Below are positions 53,001-63,083 of a DNA stretch of 64,000 nt, one piece after another. Location of the stretch: assembly GCF_018143015.1 (NCBI RefSeq), contig NC_054758.1, positions 8,354,501 to 8,418,500 on the forward strand. Reading direction: 5' to 3'. The position numbers and the translations under genes are program-made. Below the pieces are notes generated by a model that did not search any database, was not told where the DNA came from, and saw only the letters and a list, made by a program, of their open reading frames with translations. Source of the stretch: Lytechinus variegatus. Its lineage: Eukaryota; Echinodermata; Echinoidea; Temnopleuroida; Toxopneustidae. The stretch's first letter is position 1. Each line of letters begins with the position of its first letter.

Positions 53001-56000
53001 TTTGTGTTACTCACCTGGCGCTGTCTTGACATGTTTAAAGCAAACATGATTAACCTTACCGACAGATGAGGCCCGGAGTAACCAGGCCTGAAGAGATGGA
53101 CATTCAACGCTTAGGCAATGATTTCACTTTTTTTCACTCAATTGCTATGTGACCTTATAGAGACATTTTAAGGACTGTGCCATTAAACGGATATGTATCT
53201 CACTGATCAAATAATGCGATGGGCGAGCTGAAAATTTTTGTCCTAAAAAGGGACATTATAAGCATAGTTTTGTAATCATGATTCACTCTTTTGCCATTTT
53301 GTGACTTTGGATTATGGAACCGATTTCAGGGGCTCCAGCCTTGTTATAAAAATCAATCTTTTAATTATTGACACGTGCTTAGTAAAGATTATTGAAGCTA
53401 GCCCGTGTCAAAATTGTGTTTGTGTAGTGCGTTTGTGAAGTTTGATAAGTTTCCTTTGGAACCCAGTTTACTTGAGAAAGCCCTGAAGCACTAAAGTTCG
53501 TGATTGGAACTTTATATTTCACAGATTTTATGCGCAGTTGATAACGAATCACTTAAATCGCAGAAAATCGATGTGCAGTTCTTGTTTCATTTGGTAATCT
53601 TAGTTCAATGTGTTTTATTTGAGAAATATTTTAATACATAGGCAAATTTGTCATTGATTGTTAACCATTTAAAATTCCATTTTCCCAATTTTCTCCATAA
53701 TATACGAGGCACATAACGTGCATAAAGGGTGTAGCTATCGATGTTATTTGCGTCCTTGCATTCGTTGGGAAGTGTCCGGATAGAATAATGGGATATATAC
53801 ATATATTTATATATATTGATTTATTTATATATCATAAATTTCATAAATATATCATAAATTTAATCAAGTTTCATTAACAATGAGCAATGAATTTTTCTGC
53901 ACAATTACTGAAGTATGGTTTTGCGAATTTATATTGGGTATAAATGGCTTATATTTACTTTTTTGTTACTGAATTTATCCACTGTATATGAATGTGTTTT
54001 TACTATGACATATTGTACGATTATTCGTATGACGATGGATAATTATCTTTTGTGAACAGTGTTTTGTTGATATTGTAATATAGGGTCAAGCGGGTTACGT
54101 CTATGCAACATGTATTTTTTTAACTAAGCAGACCTAAACAATAGAGAGTTTTCGCACAACGACGTATACGGACGGTCAAAGAACAGAGAAATGTGAAGAA
54201 AACATGCCAGTCATAACAAAGAAGAACCACGAAAAATTATCGTCTAAAAGTTTTCAATCAAAACATGCAAAACGGCAGTTTTTTTTTCGTTTTACGGACA
54301 TTTTCGATACATTTAATTCGTTCATGATGTAGGCTGTTAGGTCGGGAATAGGATACTGCCCTTTTTTTATTCAACTAACGATTTTGATGTTATCTCTGTT
54401 CATTTTCAAAGTCGTTCTTGAACACTTATACATTGAAAGGAGAGGATGGATATTGGATTGGCCTGAGTGACATAGATGGTGATGGGAAATACACGTGGGT
54501 AAACAACACGCCATCCGGGTAAGTGTTAAAAAATATTCCGTTCACCGTTACATATTCCGAAGGGACGGGTGCAAAAACTGGTATAGGCCTATCGAATATA
54601 TACATGCTCTTATTTTTTTTCTCTAAAAATTCACTTTGATAAAAATTCCGCTCAATGGTTAGATCATGAAGCTATTGCTCTTATTGAACATTTCTGACAG
54701 CCTTCACTTGATAAGAGGATAGAGCTATATATAGAGCTATAGAGCACATATTTTCTGTACTCACTGCGCTATTGTTTTGGGGAATGGAAATAATTAATAA
54801 AGCGCGGAAATGGCTGAACCCAAAAGTATATTAGTATTAGTTTGAAGTCTCCGTTATTTGAATTTATGAGACTGTAGTGAACAACTAGTCTATAGTTTGC
54901 CCAAATAGAAAGTCTCAGTTAGGGTAAAATAACAGGACTTAGAAGCGATAAAGATTTTGCCAGCGCCATAATGAGGCTGCGATGAATGCAAGGAATGCTC
55001 CCCCAGGGAGTGGAAATTGTGCACTTTTCGTGCGGGATTGAAATGAATCCAATGACCGGGGTAATAATATGCTGTAACGCGCTTTGGGCCATTCTGGGAA
55101 AAGCGCTTTATAAAAATTGGGTATTATTATTATTATTATTATAAAGAGAAAACAATAATGTTTATTATTCATGTTAACATAATCGATAAAAACAGTGGAG
55201 GGTAGTCCAGTTCAGTTAAAAAACTGTTTAACAACGGATAGGTATGAATATGATATAACCATATTTTCCTTCCGTCTTGACATATAAATTGTTTCTGGTT
55301 TTAGTCTTTTAAAATATATATATTACTTCCTTCTGGTATGAAGTTTGTATTTTCTGTCCAATATTTGAAATGTTTATTTCTCATTGTAGGATTTCCTTTT
55401 ATTGAGCTTTTGAGAAATCTGTCCAAGGGTGTTCTCAGTGGTAGTAGTGGGGGATATAAAAGAAACTCCTAGTCCCCGCCCTAGGGGTTTCGTACCCCCT
55501 ACTTATATAAAACGTGTATACGTCAGATTCTCACACTCCCAAACAACACAATGAATAAAACCATTAAATTATGATGAAAAAAATCTTTTCGAAGACCCTA
55601 CAGTTTTGGTAAATCTCCACCCCCCTAAAAAAACAAGTGGAATGCCTCTGGCCGTCTCACCTGCACCACGCGACTCAACATAGCAGCAGTGCTCACTTTG
55701 AAAACTACTATAACTCGTACAAGATGTTCAGTGATACTTGTGTTACTCTTATTTCTACGTTTTATGAACTTGACTTATACACTTACAGAGATAGGATGGT
55801 AATTCAACAAATACCCCCAACGTGGCCAAAAATCATTGACCTCACATGACCTTTGACCTTGATCATGTGACCTGAAACTTGCACATGATATAAGATTATT
55901 CTTAAGATTACTCTTATGTCCAAGTTTCAAAAGTCAGATCAATAAACTTGCAAAGTTATGATGGTAATTCAACAGATACCCCCATTATGGCCAAAGTTCA

Positions 56001-59000
56001 TTGACCTTTGACCTTCGTCATGTGACCTAAAATGCGCACAGGATGTTCAGTGATACTTGATTACTCGTATGTCCAACTTTTATGAACAAGACCAACATAC
56101 TTTCAGAGTTATGATGGTAATTCAACAAATACCTCCATTTCGGCCAAAGTTCGTTGACCCTAAATGACATTTGACCTTGATCATGTGACCTGAAACTTGC
56201 ACAGGTTGTTCAGTGATACTTGATTACTCTTATGTCCAAGTTTCAAAAGTCAGATCAAAAAACTTGCAAAGTTATGATGGTAATTCAACAGATACCCCCA
56301 TTATGGCCAAAGTTCATTGACCTTTGACCTTGGTCATGTGACCTAAAATGCGCACAGGATGTTCAGTGATACTTGATTACTCTTATGTCCAAGTTTTATG
56401 AACTAGACCAACATACTTTCAAAGTTATGATGGTAATTCAACAAATACCCCCAATTCGGCCAAAGTTCATTGACCCTAAATGACCTTTGACCTTGATCAT
56501 GTGACCTGAAACTTGCACAGGATGTTCAGTGATACTTGATTACGATTATGTCCAAGTTTCATGAATCATATCCAAAAACGTTTTGATTGTAACTCAACGG
56601 ATACCCCCAAATCGGCCAAAGATCATTGACCTTTGACCTTGGTCATGTGACGTGAAACTCATGCAGGATGTTTGGTGATACTTGATTAACCTTATGTCCA
56701 AGTTTAAAGAACTAGGTCCATATATTTTCTAAGATATGATGACATTTCAAAAACTTAACCTCAGGTTAAGATTTTGATGTTGATTCCCCCAACATGGTCT
56801 AAGTTCATTGACCCTAAATGACCTTTGACCTTGGTCATGTGACATGAAAATCTAAGAGGATGTTCAGTAATACTTGATTAACCTTATGGCCAAGTTTCAT
56901 GAACTAGGTCCATATACTTTCTAAGTTATGATGTCATTTCAAAAACTTAACCTTAGGTTAAGATTTGATGTTGACGACGCCGCCGCCGCCGTCGGAAAAG
57001 CGGCGCCTATAGTCTCACTCTGCTATGCAGGTGAGACAAAATTCGATATCGTTTGTTTTGTATTGATTTTTAGGATAATATTTTTATGTCCAAATCCAGC
57101 TACTGAACTCCGCGAAAATAGGTGTGAAATTACGAAAGAGGTACATGTAGCTGGGGGTCAAATTTATAATCTATAACGGCTGAAAACCACAAAATTGTAT
57201 TTTTAATGGCCGAAAAAAGACAACTCTGCTTTGACGCATTGGGATGTTGGACAATAATGGAGTGAGTTTTGCGTGTGTGTGTGTGTTTTTTGTGCTTGTC
57301 AATCTTTTACCAGCACCCTCATTAAAAAGTCGTTTCCAGGGCCTGGTATTTCGTATTTTTAATGCAATGAAGTACAGACAAGTGAGCGATTAATACACAT
57401 TTTGGTAAATTTACCGAATTGTGTCGTAACATATAGTAATGGCACATTTTGGTACTTTACAAAAATGTACAATTTACCAAAATGTACGGCAACAAACGGT
57501 CAAATAAATCGGACTATGGTCGTGCCCATAGTTAGGAATGGGCGCATAATCAACCGCTTTTCCTCCGCAAACAACATAATCAATTCATAGTGACGCGAAT
57601 ATCCTTAGCCGTAATTATAACTGTTAATGAATGTACTTGCAAATTTGAATTATATCTGATTTGTTCTTTCAACTATACTTTTTTGGTTGACTTTTATACA
57701 AACATGACAAAGGTATTCAAAGTTAAGACCCCAGGGCGAGCGAGAAGGATGTGTTGTGGTCATGGCTCAGGCACTACAATGGGAGAGCCTCGACTGTTCA
57801 CTAGAACGTCTTCACATTTGCCAGCGTGATTCAGGTAATCTAACTTGAAAATTAATTACTCTATACACAAGCACGGGGGTAAGGGGCTCTCCTTTAATTT
57901 TTTTGGTTGTTTTTTTTTCGCCAGCCAGGGGAATCACCCCCCCCCCCCCCAGTCTCCGGCGTACTGCCCGTTGTCGAGAATATCAACTATTACATTTCCC
58001 TTATAATCAATATTATACAGTGCGTATCAAAAAATGGGACAGTTTTGAAAAGTCTATAAAAAATTAGTTTCAAATTATTATATCGATATTTCGATTTTAA
58101 TAGATGCTCTAAGATCTTATCGTTGAATGCCATTTAAAAAATATTTTTTTTCATGCTTGAGCGAACACGGGACGTTTTTGTCGGGGGTTAAAAAGAGGCT
58201 TGCGCCAAAATGGCAGAAATGAGAAGTTTGATGATGAGAGTTTTCGCTAATCAGCAGACTTTCTCTTAATCTTTTCATTATCTTTGCCATAATTTTCGAA
58301 TTATGCTGTCAAATTTCATTTACAAACTTGTATTTTTACCTGAGTTATATTGTTTGTCATTCAAACTTCTTTTACCTTAGAATTTTCCTTCAAAAGTAAT
58401 AAAAAAGAGACTTTTTGTCAACCAAAGTAAGAAGATTTGCATTATTAATTGGGAGAATTTGTAATTATTTAAATCCTTTTATTATGTGAAACAAAATATG
58501 TTTTGGTACCTTAAATAATCATTAGGTGAAACAAATTATGCTATGGTACCTATAAAAGACATGAATCATATTTCAAGGGGTTATTGAATCCTTCACCAAA
58601 TTTAATTATGTGCTTGATAGGGCAAACAGGAAAGGATTCATGTCTTTCAATGGCAATGGTGTATTGAGTCAATTTTGAAGGACCAAGATATGGCAGATCG
58701 GGTAAAATGTATTAAAAAGTTGTGAAGCGAGCAAGCAAAAGTTTCCACTTTTTTATTGAAATATCCTATCTTGTGATTTTGACATGCTATTCAGAAAATA
58801 AAATCATATTTCACTTTATATGTTTTCTTTTATTTTCCTTTCCACTTTCTTTCCTTGGGCATAATTCTTTTATTTTTATTTTTTTTTTTTTGGGGGGGAG
58901 CACCCCGAGCCCCCGCCCTCAGTATATGCCACTGTTCAAAGGCACCATAACCTTTGTAGCACACAATAAAATAATTTGAAAAACAAAACACGCTCTCCAA

Positions 59001-62000
59001 TACTTTGGTTTAAAAAAAAGTTCTTGTCTAAAGAAGGAATATTCAAAGCTAAAAGATAACATATTAAAAAGGAACAACAACAGAACTATTCGAGCAAATA
59101 AGTAGATTTGGAAATGAATTTTGACCGCATAATTTGAAAATTATGACAAACATCATGAAAAGGTTAAGAGAAAGTCTGCTGATTAGCAAGAAGTGCGACC
59201 ATCATATTTATAATTTCTTGCCATTTTGGCGCAAGCCTCCTTTTTTTACCCCAGACAAAAACATTCCGTGTTCGCTCAAGCATGAACAAAACTAAATTAT
59301 TTTAATGGCATTTGAAGGATAAGACTCCAGATCACGTATTGACACCAAATATAGAGATCATAATTTGAAAAAAATAGACTTTTCAAATCTGTCCCTTTTT
59401 TATACGCACTCTAGAGGGTATCTTACCTTATACCCCCTCTTCAGAACGCCAGAACATTGCGAAAATCAAACACAAGAGAACATTTAAGATGTACGACCAA
59501 AAGGTTTCGCAATAGTTCCATCCAAAATTTAATCGATATACCGAATCGCCAATAATTACTTATCACTCCACATCTATGGTGTTGAAGTAAATTGTACATG
59601 TAGTGTAGCTATTTAATATCAATGACTTTTTTGATGTTGTATAACTTGTATTATTAGCATATGTAACATTACTTGAAACATCAACTCAATTCATAGTCCC
59701 AATGGCGGTACTCATTGGAAAGTTAGAAAATGTTATCATATTTATATTAAATAGGTATTGCATATAATGTAAACTTGAATTAACTACGTGTAGTTTTCTT
59801 TATTGTAACATCTCATTACAAAACATGATCTAAGACATCTCAAACGCATTAATTGTTCAAAAATGTAAAAAAGATTTTGTTACTTATACACACGATATTT
59901 TACTGATCCGTTTAATCATTTTTTTTTTGTATTAAGTCACTGTTCATACAAAGTGGCTGTATCTTATTGTTATCCCCATCTCTGTGACATGTACCCATTC
60001 CCTTTCTTTTTAACCACACCCATACCTCACTCTGTCCACCTGACGTTTCCCGATTGTTGCAGATTCTACTACTACTACCATTAATACTACTACTACGACT
60101 TCTGCTTTATCTATTTTATCTATTTGAACTTTGGAGCTTTAAAACTTCTTATTTCTACCTCTTCTAGATGACTTCCTGTCTTCCCAACTTTCCTCCCCTT
60201 CTTTGCTCTCACTCTCTCTCTTTCTCTTTCATATCTTATCTTCCTGTTCTATCTCTGCTCCTTCTTCTTACTTTTTTTTCACTTCTCTTATATCCAACTG
60301 TCCTTGCTGTAATGCCTGTTTCGAAGTTTAAGTTGATGGACATAGCGTGTGTGTTTTAAATGAATTGTCTTTTTCATGTGTTTATACTTTTCTTCTTCAA
60401 ATAATGCATGATATATCACATACTATACACAACAAAAAAAGTAAGTCCCCCCTAAATCAAATTGCTGTATCTTTTAAACGGAATTATTTTGAGATATGAT
60501 ATTTCGTAGGTGGTTTTCTACACCCATTAAACAACTCCTGGGGGAAAACGGGATTGATTGTTTGAGTCATGCATGAGTGATTAAAAATTGAATTAAAAAT
60601 TACAATTTTTGAAAGTCACAAGAGTCGAGTTTTAGATTATGTAAATACATAGCTGGGCAGAGTTTTTTTTAATGTGAATTTTAGGGTGTAAATGCTGTTT
60701 TACAATCCATCGTTTAGCCACTCCACACACAATTTTGATATCGTATGTTCATGGTCGAGTGAGCACAATGTATTGAAGCGGGTGAGGGGGGGGGGGGCTT
60801 CAGCTCCCCACTTCATTTTTATCCAAAAGCATGTACAAAAATGTAAAAATAACCATACAATTGTGATTTTTTGCATGGTCAGCCCCTCCCCCCCCCCCAC
60901 TTCTTAAAACCGTTACGCGGTCCCTGTATTGTGACGTATCATCATAGGGGTTTATTGCAGTATCATCTGCAACTTGCTAGATCATGTTAAATTTGAAAAT
61001 ATTGGTGGCTCTCCCGACTATAGGCCCCTCCCTCATTTTTAAAACGGCACAGAGTGGGGCCAAGGCCTTGAAATTTCTTCTCATTTGCATAATTTTCGAA
61101 AATTGTGTGCGCACTAATGCATCAAACATCGGGATTTTCATAAAAATGAAATCAAATGAACTATGCAAGGAGGTTTGTGACAGATATCCATAGTTACAAA
61201 TTGCATTTTTTTTCCAATAACGTATAATAGAGCTAATCACATTCTACATATTCATTTAAACGTGAATGTTTAATTAAACGCCTTTGAATCATTGAAGCAT
61301 GTTAATTTGTCATGAAAATAACGAAAAAAATGAGAGAATATCATTTTAAGTTACAAAAATATAACAATACTTTCCTATGATATTTGAATATCGTAAGTTT
61401 CGTTTTCAATAAATGTTCATTGAACCGTGAAACGATGAATATTGTTGAATATACTCTTCCCCAAAATAATTGTCATCATATTCTATTATCTTTGTTGATA
61501 AAAATGTAGAAAAAAATTTCAATTATAGCAAATTTGGACGTGTGTTTATTCAACCGTGAAATTTAGCCAAAAAGTTGTTTCGTCTGTTAGAAAGTACACT
61601 CTAAATTACAGGGATTTAAAATAAGTCCACATGGACTGTAGTTAGGGACCAATCGATTTCTGGATTTAGTTTTAATCCTAAAGACTTCAATTTAAATCTC
61701 AAATGATTTAAATTTAAATCTTTCGAGATTTAAAAATGAACCTTAATGATTCAAACTAAATCCGGAATTCGATTGGTCCCTAACTACAGTCCATGTGGAC
61801 TTATTTTAAATCCCTGTAATTTAGAGTGTACCTTTTACAAGCCTTCTGACTATTATTCATGATGAGAATGTGGAATTAGTTCCAATATAATGGATTCAAA
61901 GTCATGATACTTAGCTTGTGACTTTTGAAAAGTGACATTTTTGCCTTCTGACGGTGCTCACTGAAGCATGACGTAAAATATGTCCATAACATTTACTGAG

Positions 62001-63083
62001 AGGGCAGCTTATAAAATTACCTACACGCTCATGTAAAAATATGTTAAAAACTTGCATTGGTTCGGAAATTATTGGTTCGGAAATCAAGGGGACTTACTTT
62101 TTTGCTGTGTATATTTATCTAGGCAAGTTTGTTTAAAAGGATTGTATAACTATTTTGATTTGTTTATACGAATTGTGTAATTATGTTACTTATTATCATA
62201 TTAAGATTATTATTTGTAAAAAGATTCTGCAATTCAGCCTTTGGCTGCTACTGATTTTTTTAATAAACCATTACTATCAATATACATGTATGATAATGAC
62301 TGGCCTTGAGGGGAACACCAAATAAATTGCCCGCAAGAGAAACATATTAGCCCGAGTCTTTAGACGAGTGCAATATGGTTCCTTTAACGGCAATATATTT
62401 GATGTTTTCCGAAAGAAGACCCAGTCAGCATACATCTAGAGAAAAATCGTAAACATTTTGATATTTTACAGTTTAAGAATATGAATATTTTTCCTGTTGA
62501 GGAAATTGTTCTTGTAAGCTAAATCATTGTAACTTATTTAAAAAGTCGCTGTATCCATCAGATTGGCATTATTACGTATATTGTGCTTCGTGGATCAACA
62601 TGACAGGAATCTCTGTCTTCGCTTCCTCAATGCCCGGATGTAAGACAAAGGTACAAAGTATATTTCACGTAGTCTTTGCATGCAATGTCAGTCCGTGCAG
62701 ATAGACCGAGGAAAGTACGAATCTCTTCCGATAGATATAAGATCTTGGGCAATACGGTTCGATAAATGACCTGCTCAGGTTTCTGTGACGGGTAAAAATA
62801 AACTTTTCTGTATTTCATTGTTTGTTTAATTGCTTAGAAAAAAAGTAAGATATCGAAATATTTTGCTTAGATTCATAAATATTTTTTCATTATAATTCAA
62901 TGGACAGATTTCTCAGTTGAAATAAACATCAATTGTCATTTTGTAGATCCTCGTTGTTCTTGGCACCAGTACGGGCAATCATTCTACCGCTTCATGGGAA
63001 ATGGGAGGAATTTTGATTCAGCACAGACTGAATGCGCGAATATCGGAGGAAGATTGGCGATTATCAGATCAATGGAAATTAAT
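40931..63083 (+). CDS. Secreted C-type lectin-domain gene, partial (runs off window)
   Basis: Exons 40931-41036 (signal peptide), 51836-51990, 54412-54518, 57713-57834 (first CTLD) and 62947-63083 (start of a second CTLD). All phases agree: 1, 0, 2, 1, 0, and the second CTLD repeats the first one's 1-0 pattern. CTLDs are extracellular disulfide-bonded folds that bind sugars or proteins; in echinoderms they are abundant in immune and coelomocyte genes. The product would be secreted or membrane-anchored, depending on the missing 3' part. The first intron is 10.8 kb and holds the nested transposons. The signal exon may instead be an internal alternative start for a longer SRCR-CTLD gene beginning upstream, since the SRCR exon at 34522 also ends in phase 1. 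Confidence 0.72.
42223..43197 (+). CDS. LINE ORF1 protein (L1-type, RNA-binding)
   Basis: 324 residues, intact. The N-terminal 80 residues are basic and Pro/Thr/Gln-rich (MSDSAKHNPGRDPYFLRQKR). Residues about 85-170 form a likely coiled coil with heptads (DKIDNMNSNVSSLRKEIIDI). Residues about 172-245 resemble the L1 ORF1 RRM (MNLLLYGAKRETDENIVHVV; PVIIRFVSMMDRNKVLNAYQ). The C terminus (KKHRYLLEKEAYRIRKEENK) matches the usual C-terminal domain. It would bind the element's RNA as a trimer by analogy with L1. ATG at 42223 is the first in frame after the leader. Confidence 0.85.
   Translation: MSDSAKHNPGRDPYFLRQKRKKGDKGDSNRDSTTRPRAPAPQHTDAPSTGSITPENTAEKATFAHPITSHTDTQESNMADKNEPVSHAEFLKVTNTIIDKIDNMNSNVSSLRKEIIDIKKSIADLEKFATDSSDRLTKIENESLPSMRKETQRVESDLNVKLSALEIYDRKMNLLLYGAKRETDENIVHVVGKVFKEMGIQQDILLSNAHRLPRRAQGGTQQSPEPVIIRFVSMMDRNKVLNAYQQRTSRRGDKTPTQSQQFPWRFVVDLPPQLKKHRYLLEKEAYRIRKEENKSTRIRLIGVKLYLQTRERGSIHSEWKTVNG
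43198..45061 (+). other. Long spacer between LINE ORF1 and ORF2
   Basis: 1.86 kb with no frame related to either ORF. It includes TA- and T-rich stretches and no clear TIR pair. Unusually long for an inter-ORF region; it may hold an old insertion or be native. Confidence 0.5.
45062..48871 (+). pseudogene. LINE ORF2 (endonuclease-reverse transcriptase), broken
   Basis: About 1270 codons. An AP-type endonuclease at the N terminus shows SIISLNCRGLGNSKKRND, LQDTHF, FCGDWN, RLDYFLVSHE and TDHSLV. The reverse transcriptase shows LLIDFEKAFDSISHDF, GCRQGDPLSPYIFLLCAEIL, the catalytic LQYADD and the YLGIDF region. Near the C terminus is a CTFC-x8-H-x4-C zinc knuckle. Frame changes occur between 45370 and 45504, in a T8 run near 47890, and near 48200; a TAA interrupts at 46374. 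The pieces at 45062-45370, 45504-46376, 46458-47894, 47806-48213 and 48197-48871 are collinear. The protein layout is that of L1/Tx1-group LINEs. Confidence 0.88.
49564..50047. other. Intron sequence, no gene recognised
   Basis: AT-rich, a T9 and G-rich run near 49630, no coding patch. Confidence 0.4.
50208..50440 (+). pseudogene. Truncated THAP domain
   Basis: From ATG 50208: MSINRRSSGRSCAVFNCHNN, then WRKLQDWKQSEWEIHSPW, LCVKPYSLHRFPGRDEGMRR and QWIKNINRKDLDGN. C..NC, the LHRFP segment and the RQWI.NI.RKD helix are the first two thirds of a THAP finger. The CxxH and AVPxF parts are absent; the sequence runs into a CT microsatellite. An intron after LDGN is possible, but I found no matching second exon. 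Confidence 0.75.
50443..50700. repeat. (CT)n low-complexity tract
   Basis: Pyrimidine-only repeats CTCTCTCTC with C runs, about 260 bp. Any Ser/Leu-rich frame through it is low complexity. Confidence 0.9.
51058..51268 (-). mobile_element. tRNA-headed SINE
   Basis: Minus strand: a head with A box TGGTCTAGTGG, a stem CTCTG..CAGAG, and B box GGTTCGAATCC, then the body TTTATCCACACTGTGCTGCA, AGGTGAGGTGAATGGGTACC, TTAATTCCTTGAATGC and a GGGGGTAATA tail abutting the THAP element. Same family as 33953-34172. Confidence 0.72.
51500..51590. repeat. (AGT/AGC)n trinucleotide repeat
   Basis: AGTAGTAGCAGCAGCAGCAG followed by AGTAGT and AGGTAGGT variants. Confidence 0.85.
51592..51749. mobile_element. CAGGGG hAT-like MITE
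   Basis: Starts CAGGGGCCACGGAATGGTTT and ends GGTTTTGCGGCCCATG; the interior has CCATGCAAAAAATTACA and G/C runs near both ends, like 21239-21404. It ends 86 bp before the first CTLD exon. Confidence 0.6.
51836..51990 (+). CDS. CTLD 1, exon 1
   Basis: Acceptor TTTCCATGCAG, donor AACGTAAGT. Reads SGQICNTPNWREYGNNQYLI, then RTWNEAKDYCRSQGGDLAVI and TSHEQN. C..P.W..Y...Y, TW.EA..YC...GGDLA.I is the classic N-terminal half of a C-type lectin domain. Confidence 0.88.
51991..54411. other. Intron between CTLD 1 exons 1 and 2
   Basis: 2.4 kb, AT-rich, no repeat boundary recognised. A short-word repeat TTTATATAT.ATAAATTTCAT lies near 53800-53870. Confidence 0.4.
54412..54518 (+). CDS. CTLD 1, exon 2
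   Basis: Acceptor TTTTCAAAG, donor CCGGGTAAG. Reads SFLNTYTLKGEDGYWIGLSD, then DGDGKYTWVNNTPSG. WIGL is the CTLD core signature and W.N.TP.G leads to the long loop. Phase 0 in, 2 out. Confidence 0.88.
54930..55143 (+). mobile_element. SINE, body and tail
   Basis: AATGAATCCAATGACCGGGG, TAATAATATGCTGTAACGCG, CTTTGGGCCATTCTGGGAAA and AGCGCTTTATAAAAATTGGG, ending in (TAT)n. The GGGGTAATAATA word links it to the other SINEs of the window. The head is diverged. Confidence 0.6.
55654..57037. mobile_element. 1.38-kb TIR element filled with ~160-bp repeats
   Basis: Perfect 12-bp ends GTCTCACCTGCA (55654-55665) and its inverse (57026-57037). The right inner part has CGACGCCGCCGCCGCCGTCG and CGGAAAAGCGGCGCCTATAG. 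The interior is a tandem array (see separate entry). Non-coding; superfamily unknown. Confidence 0.7.
55790..56990 (+). repeat. Tandem array, 7 units of ~160 bp, alternating A/B types
   Basis: Each unit has TATGATGGTAATTCAACA, ATACCCCC, GGCCAAAG.TCATTGACC, TTTGACCTT, GTCATGTGACCT and GATACTTGATTA. Core starts are near 55824, 55988, 56144, 56308, 56461, 56618 and 56800. Units 1, 3, 5 and 7 have an extra CCTAAATGACC-type insert; units 2, 4 and 6 lack it. The real repeat is therefore a ~320-bp dimer. Confidence 0.82.
57713..57834 (+). CDS. CTLD 1, exon 3
   Basis: The acceptor follows ACATGACAAAG, phase 2; reads YSKLRPQGEREGCVVVMAQA, then LQWESLDCSLERLHICQRDS, donor CAGGTAATC, phase 1. It supplies the last three conserved cysteines. 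The usual calcium and sugar motifs are not standard: the EPN/QPD position is in RPQGERE and WND is WES, so canonical mannose or galactose binding is doubtful. The frame differs from the ATG-started frame on the same stretch. Confidence 0.8.
57835..58015. other. Intron sequence after CTLD 1
   Basis: Short AT-rich stretch with a C14 run near 57938; no feature recognised. Confidence 0.3.
58016..59413. mobile_element. Tc1/mariner-like element, 1398 bp, long inverted arms
   Basis: Left TACAGTGCGTATCAAAAAAT then GGGACAGTTTTGAAAAG; right, inverted, GTGCGTATAAAAAAGGGACA then GATTTGAAAAGTC. Arms of ~250 bp include ATGCTTGAGCGAACACGG and GGCTTGCGCCAAAATGGCA. Preceded by TA. Non-coding, with a G-run insertion near 58890. 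Same family as 24510-25855. Confidence 0.78.
59414..60425. other. Intron sequence, no gene recognised
   Basis: AT-rich, then pyrimidine-rich from about 60050 to 60310. No exon framed by good splice sites was seen. Confidence 0.4.
60770..60935. mobile_element. CAGGGG-type MITE fragment nested in the Tc1-like element
   Basis: Right end AAAACCGTTACGCGGTCCCTG, split here as AAAACCGTTACG and CGGTCCCTG, plus GTGATTTTTTGCATGGTCA and long G/C runs as in 21239-21404. The left end is diffuse. Confidence 0.5.
61597..61828. mobile_element. 232-bp near-perfect hairpin element
   Basis: Arms of about 75 bp: CACTCTAAATTACAGGGATT, TAAAATAAGTCCACATGGAC, TGTAGTTAGGGACCAATCG, repeated in inverse on the right with very few mismatches. 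GTAC (or TA) on both sides. It inserted into the Tc1-like element, so it is the younger of the two. Confidence 0.85.
62115..62290 (+). mobile_element. LINE 3' end remnant
   Basis: TTCAGCCTTTGGCTGCTACT then GATTTTTTTAATAAACCATT, the pattern of CR1/L2-type LINE 3' ends; compare 8600-8690. Confidence 0.4.
62291..62946. other. Intron sequence before CTLD 2
   Basis: AT-rich; nothing recognised beyond the polypyrimidine tract and TTTTGTAG acceptor at its end. Confidence 0.4.
62947..63083 (+). CDS. CTLD 2, exon 1
   Basis: Acceptor TCATTTTGTAG, donor AATGTAAGT. Reads PRCSWHQYGQSFYRFMGNGR, then NFDSAQTECANIGGRLAIIR and SMEIN. Same phases (1 in, 0 out) and same motif order as CTLD 1 exon 1. The rest of this domain must lie downstream of the window or be lost. 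Confidence 0.82.

Larger units (their letters stand above)
60426..62111. mobile_element. Tc1/mariner-like element, 1686 bp, TA-flanked
   Basis: Left TACACAACAAAAAAAGTAAG then TCCCCCCTAAATC; right, inverted, TACACAGCAAAAAAGTAAG then TCCCCTTGATTTC. TA lies on both outer sides. Non-coding; contains a G-run MITE (60770-60935) and a hairpin element (61597-61828). Confidence 0.8.

Noticed and set aside
55790-56990. CRISPR array
   Set aside because: The repeats are ~160 bp, contiguous without spacers, and bounded by TIRs in a eukaryotic intron.
57590-57829. ATG-started 79-residue frame on the plus strand
   Set aside because: The same stretch encodes the third exon of the lectin domain in another frame, which has the correct phases, cysteines and splice sites.
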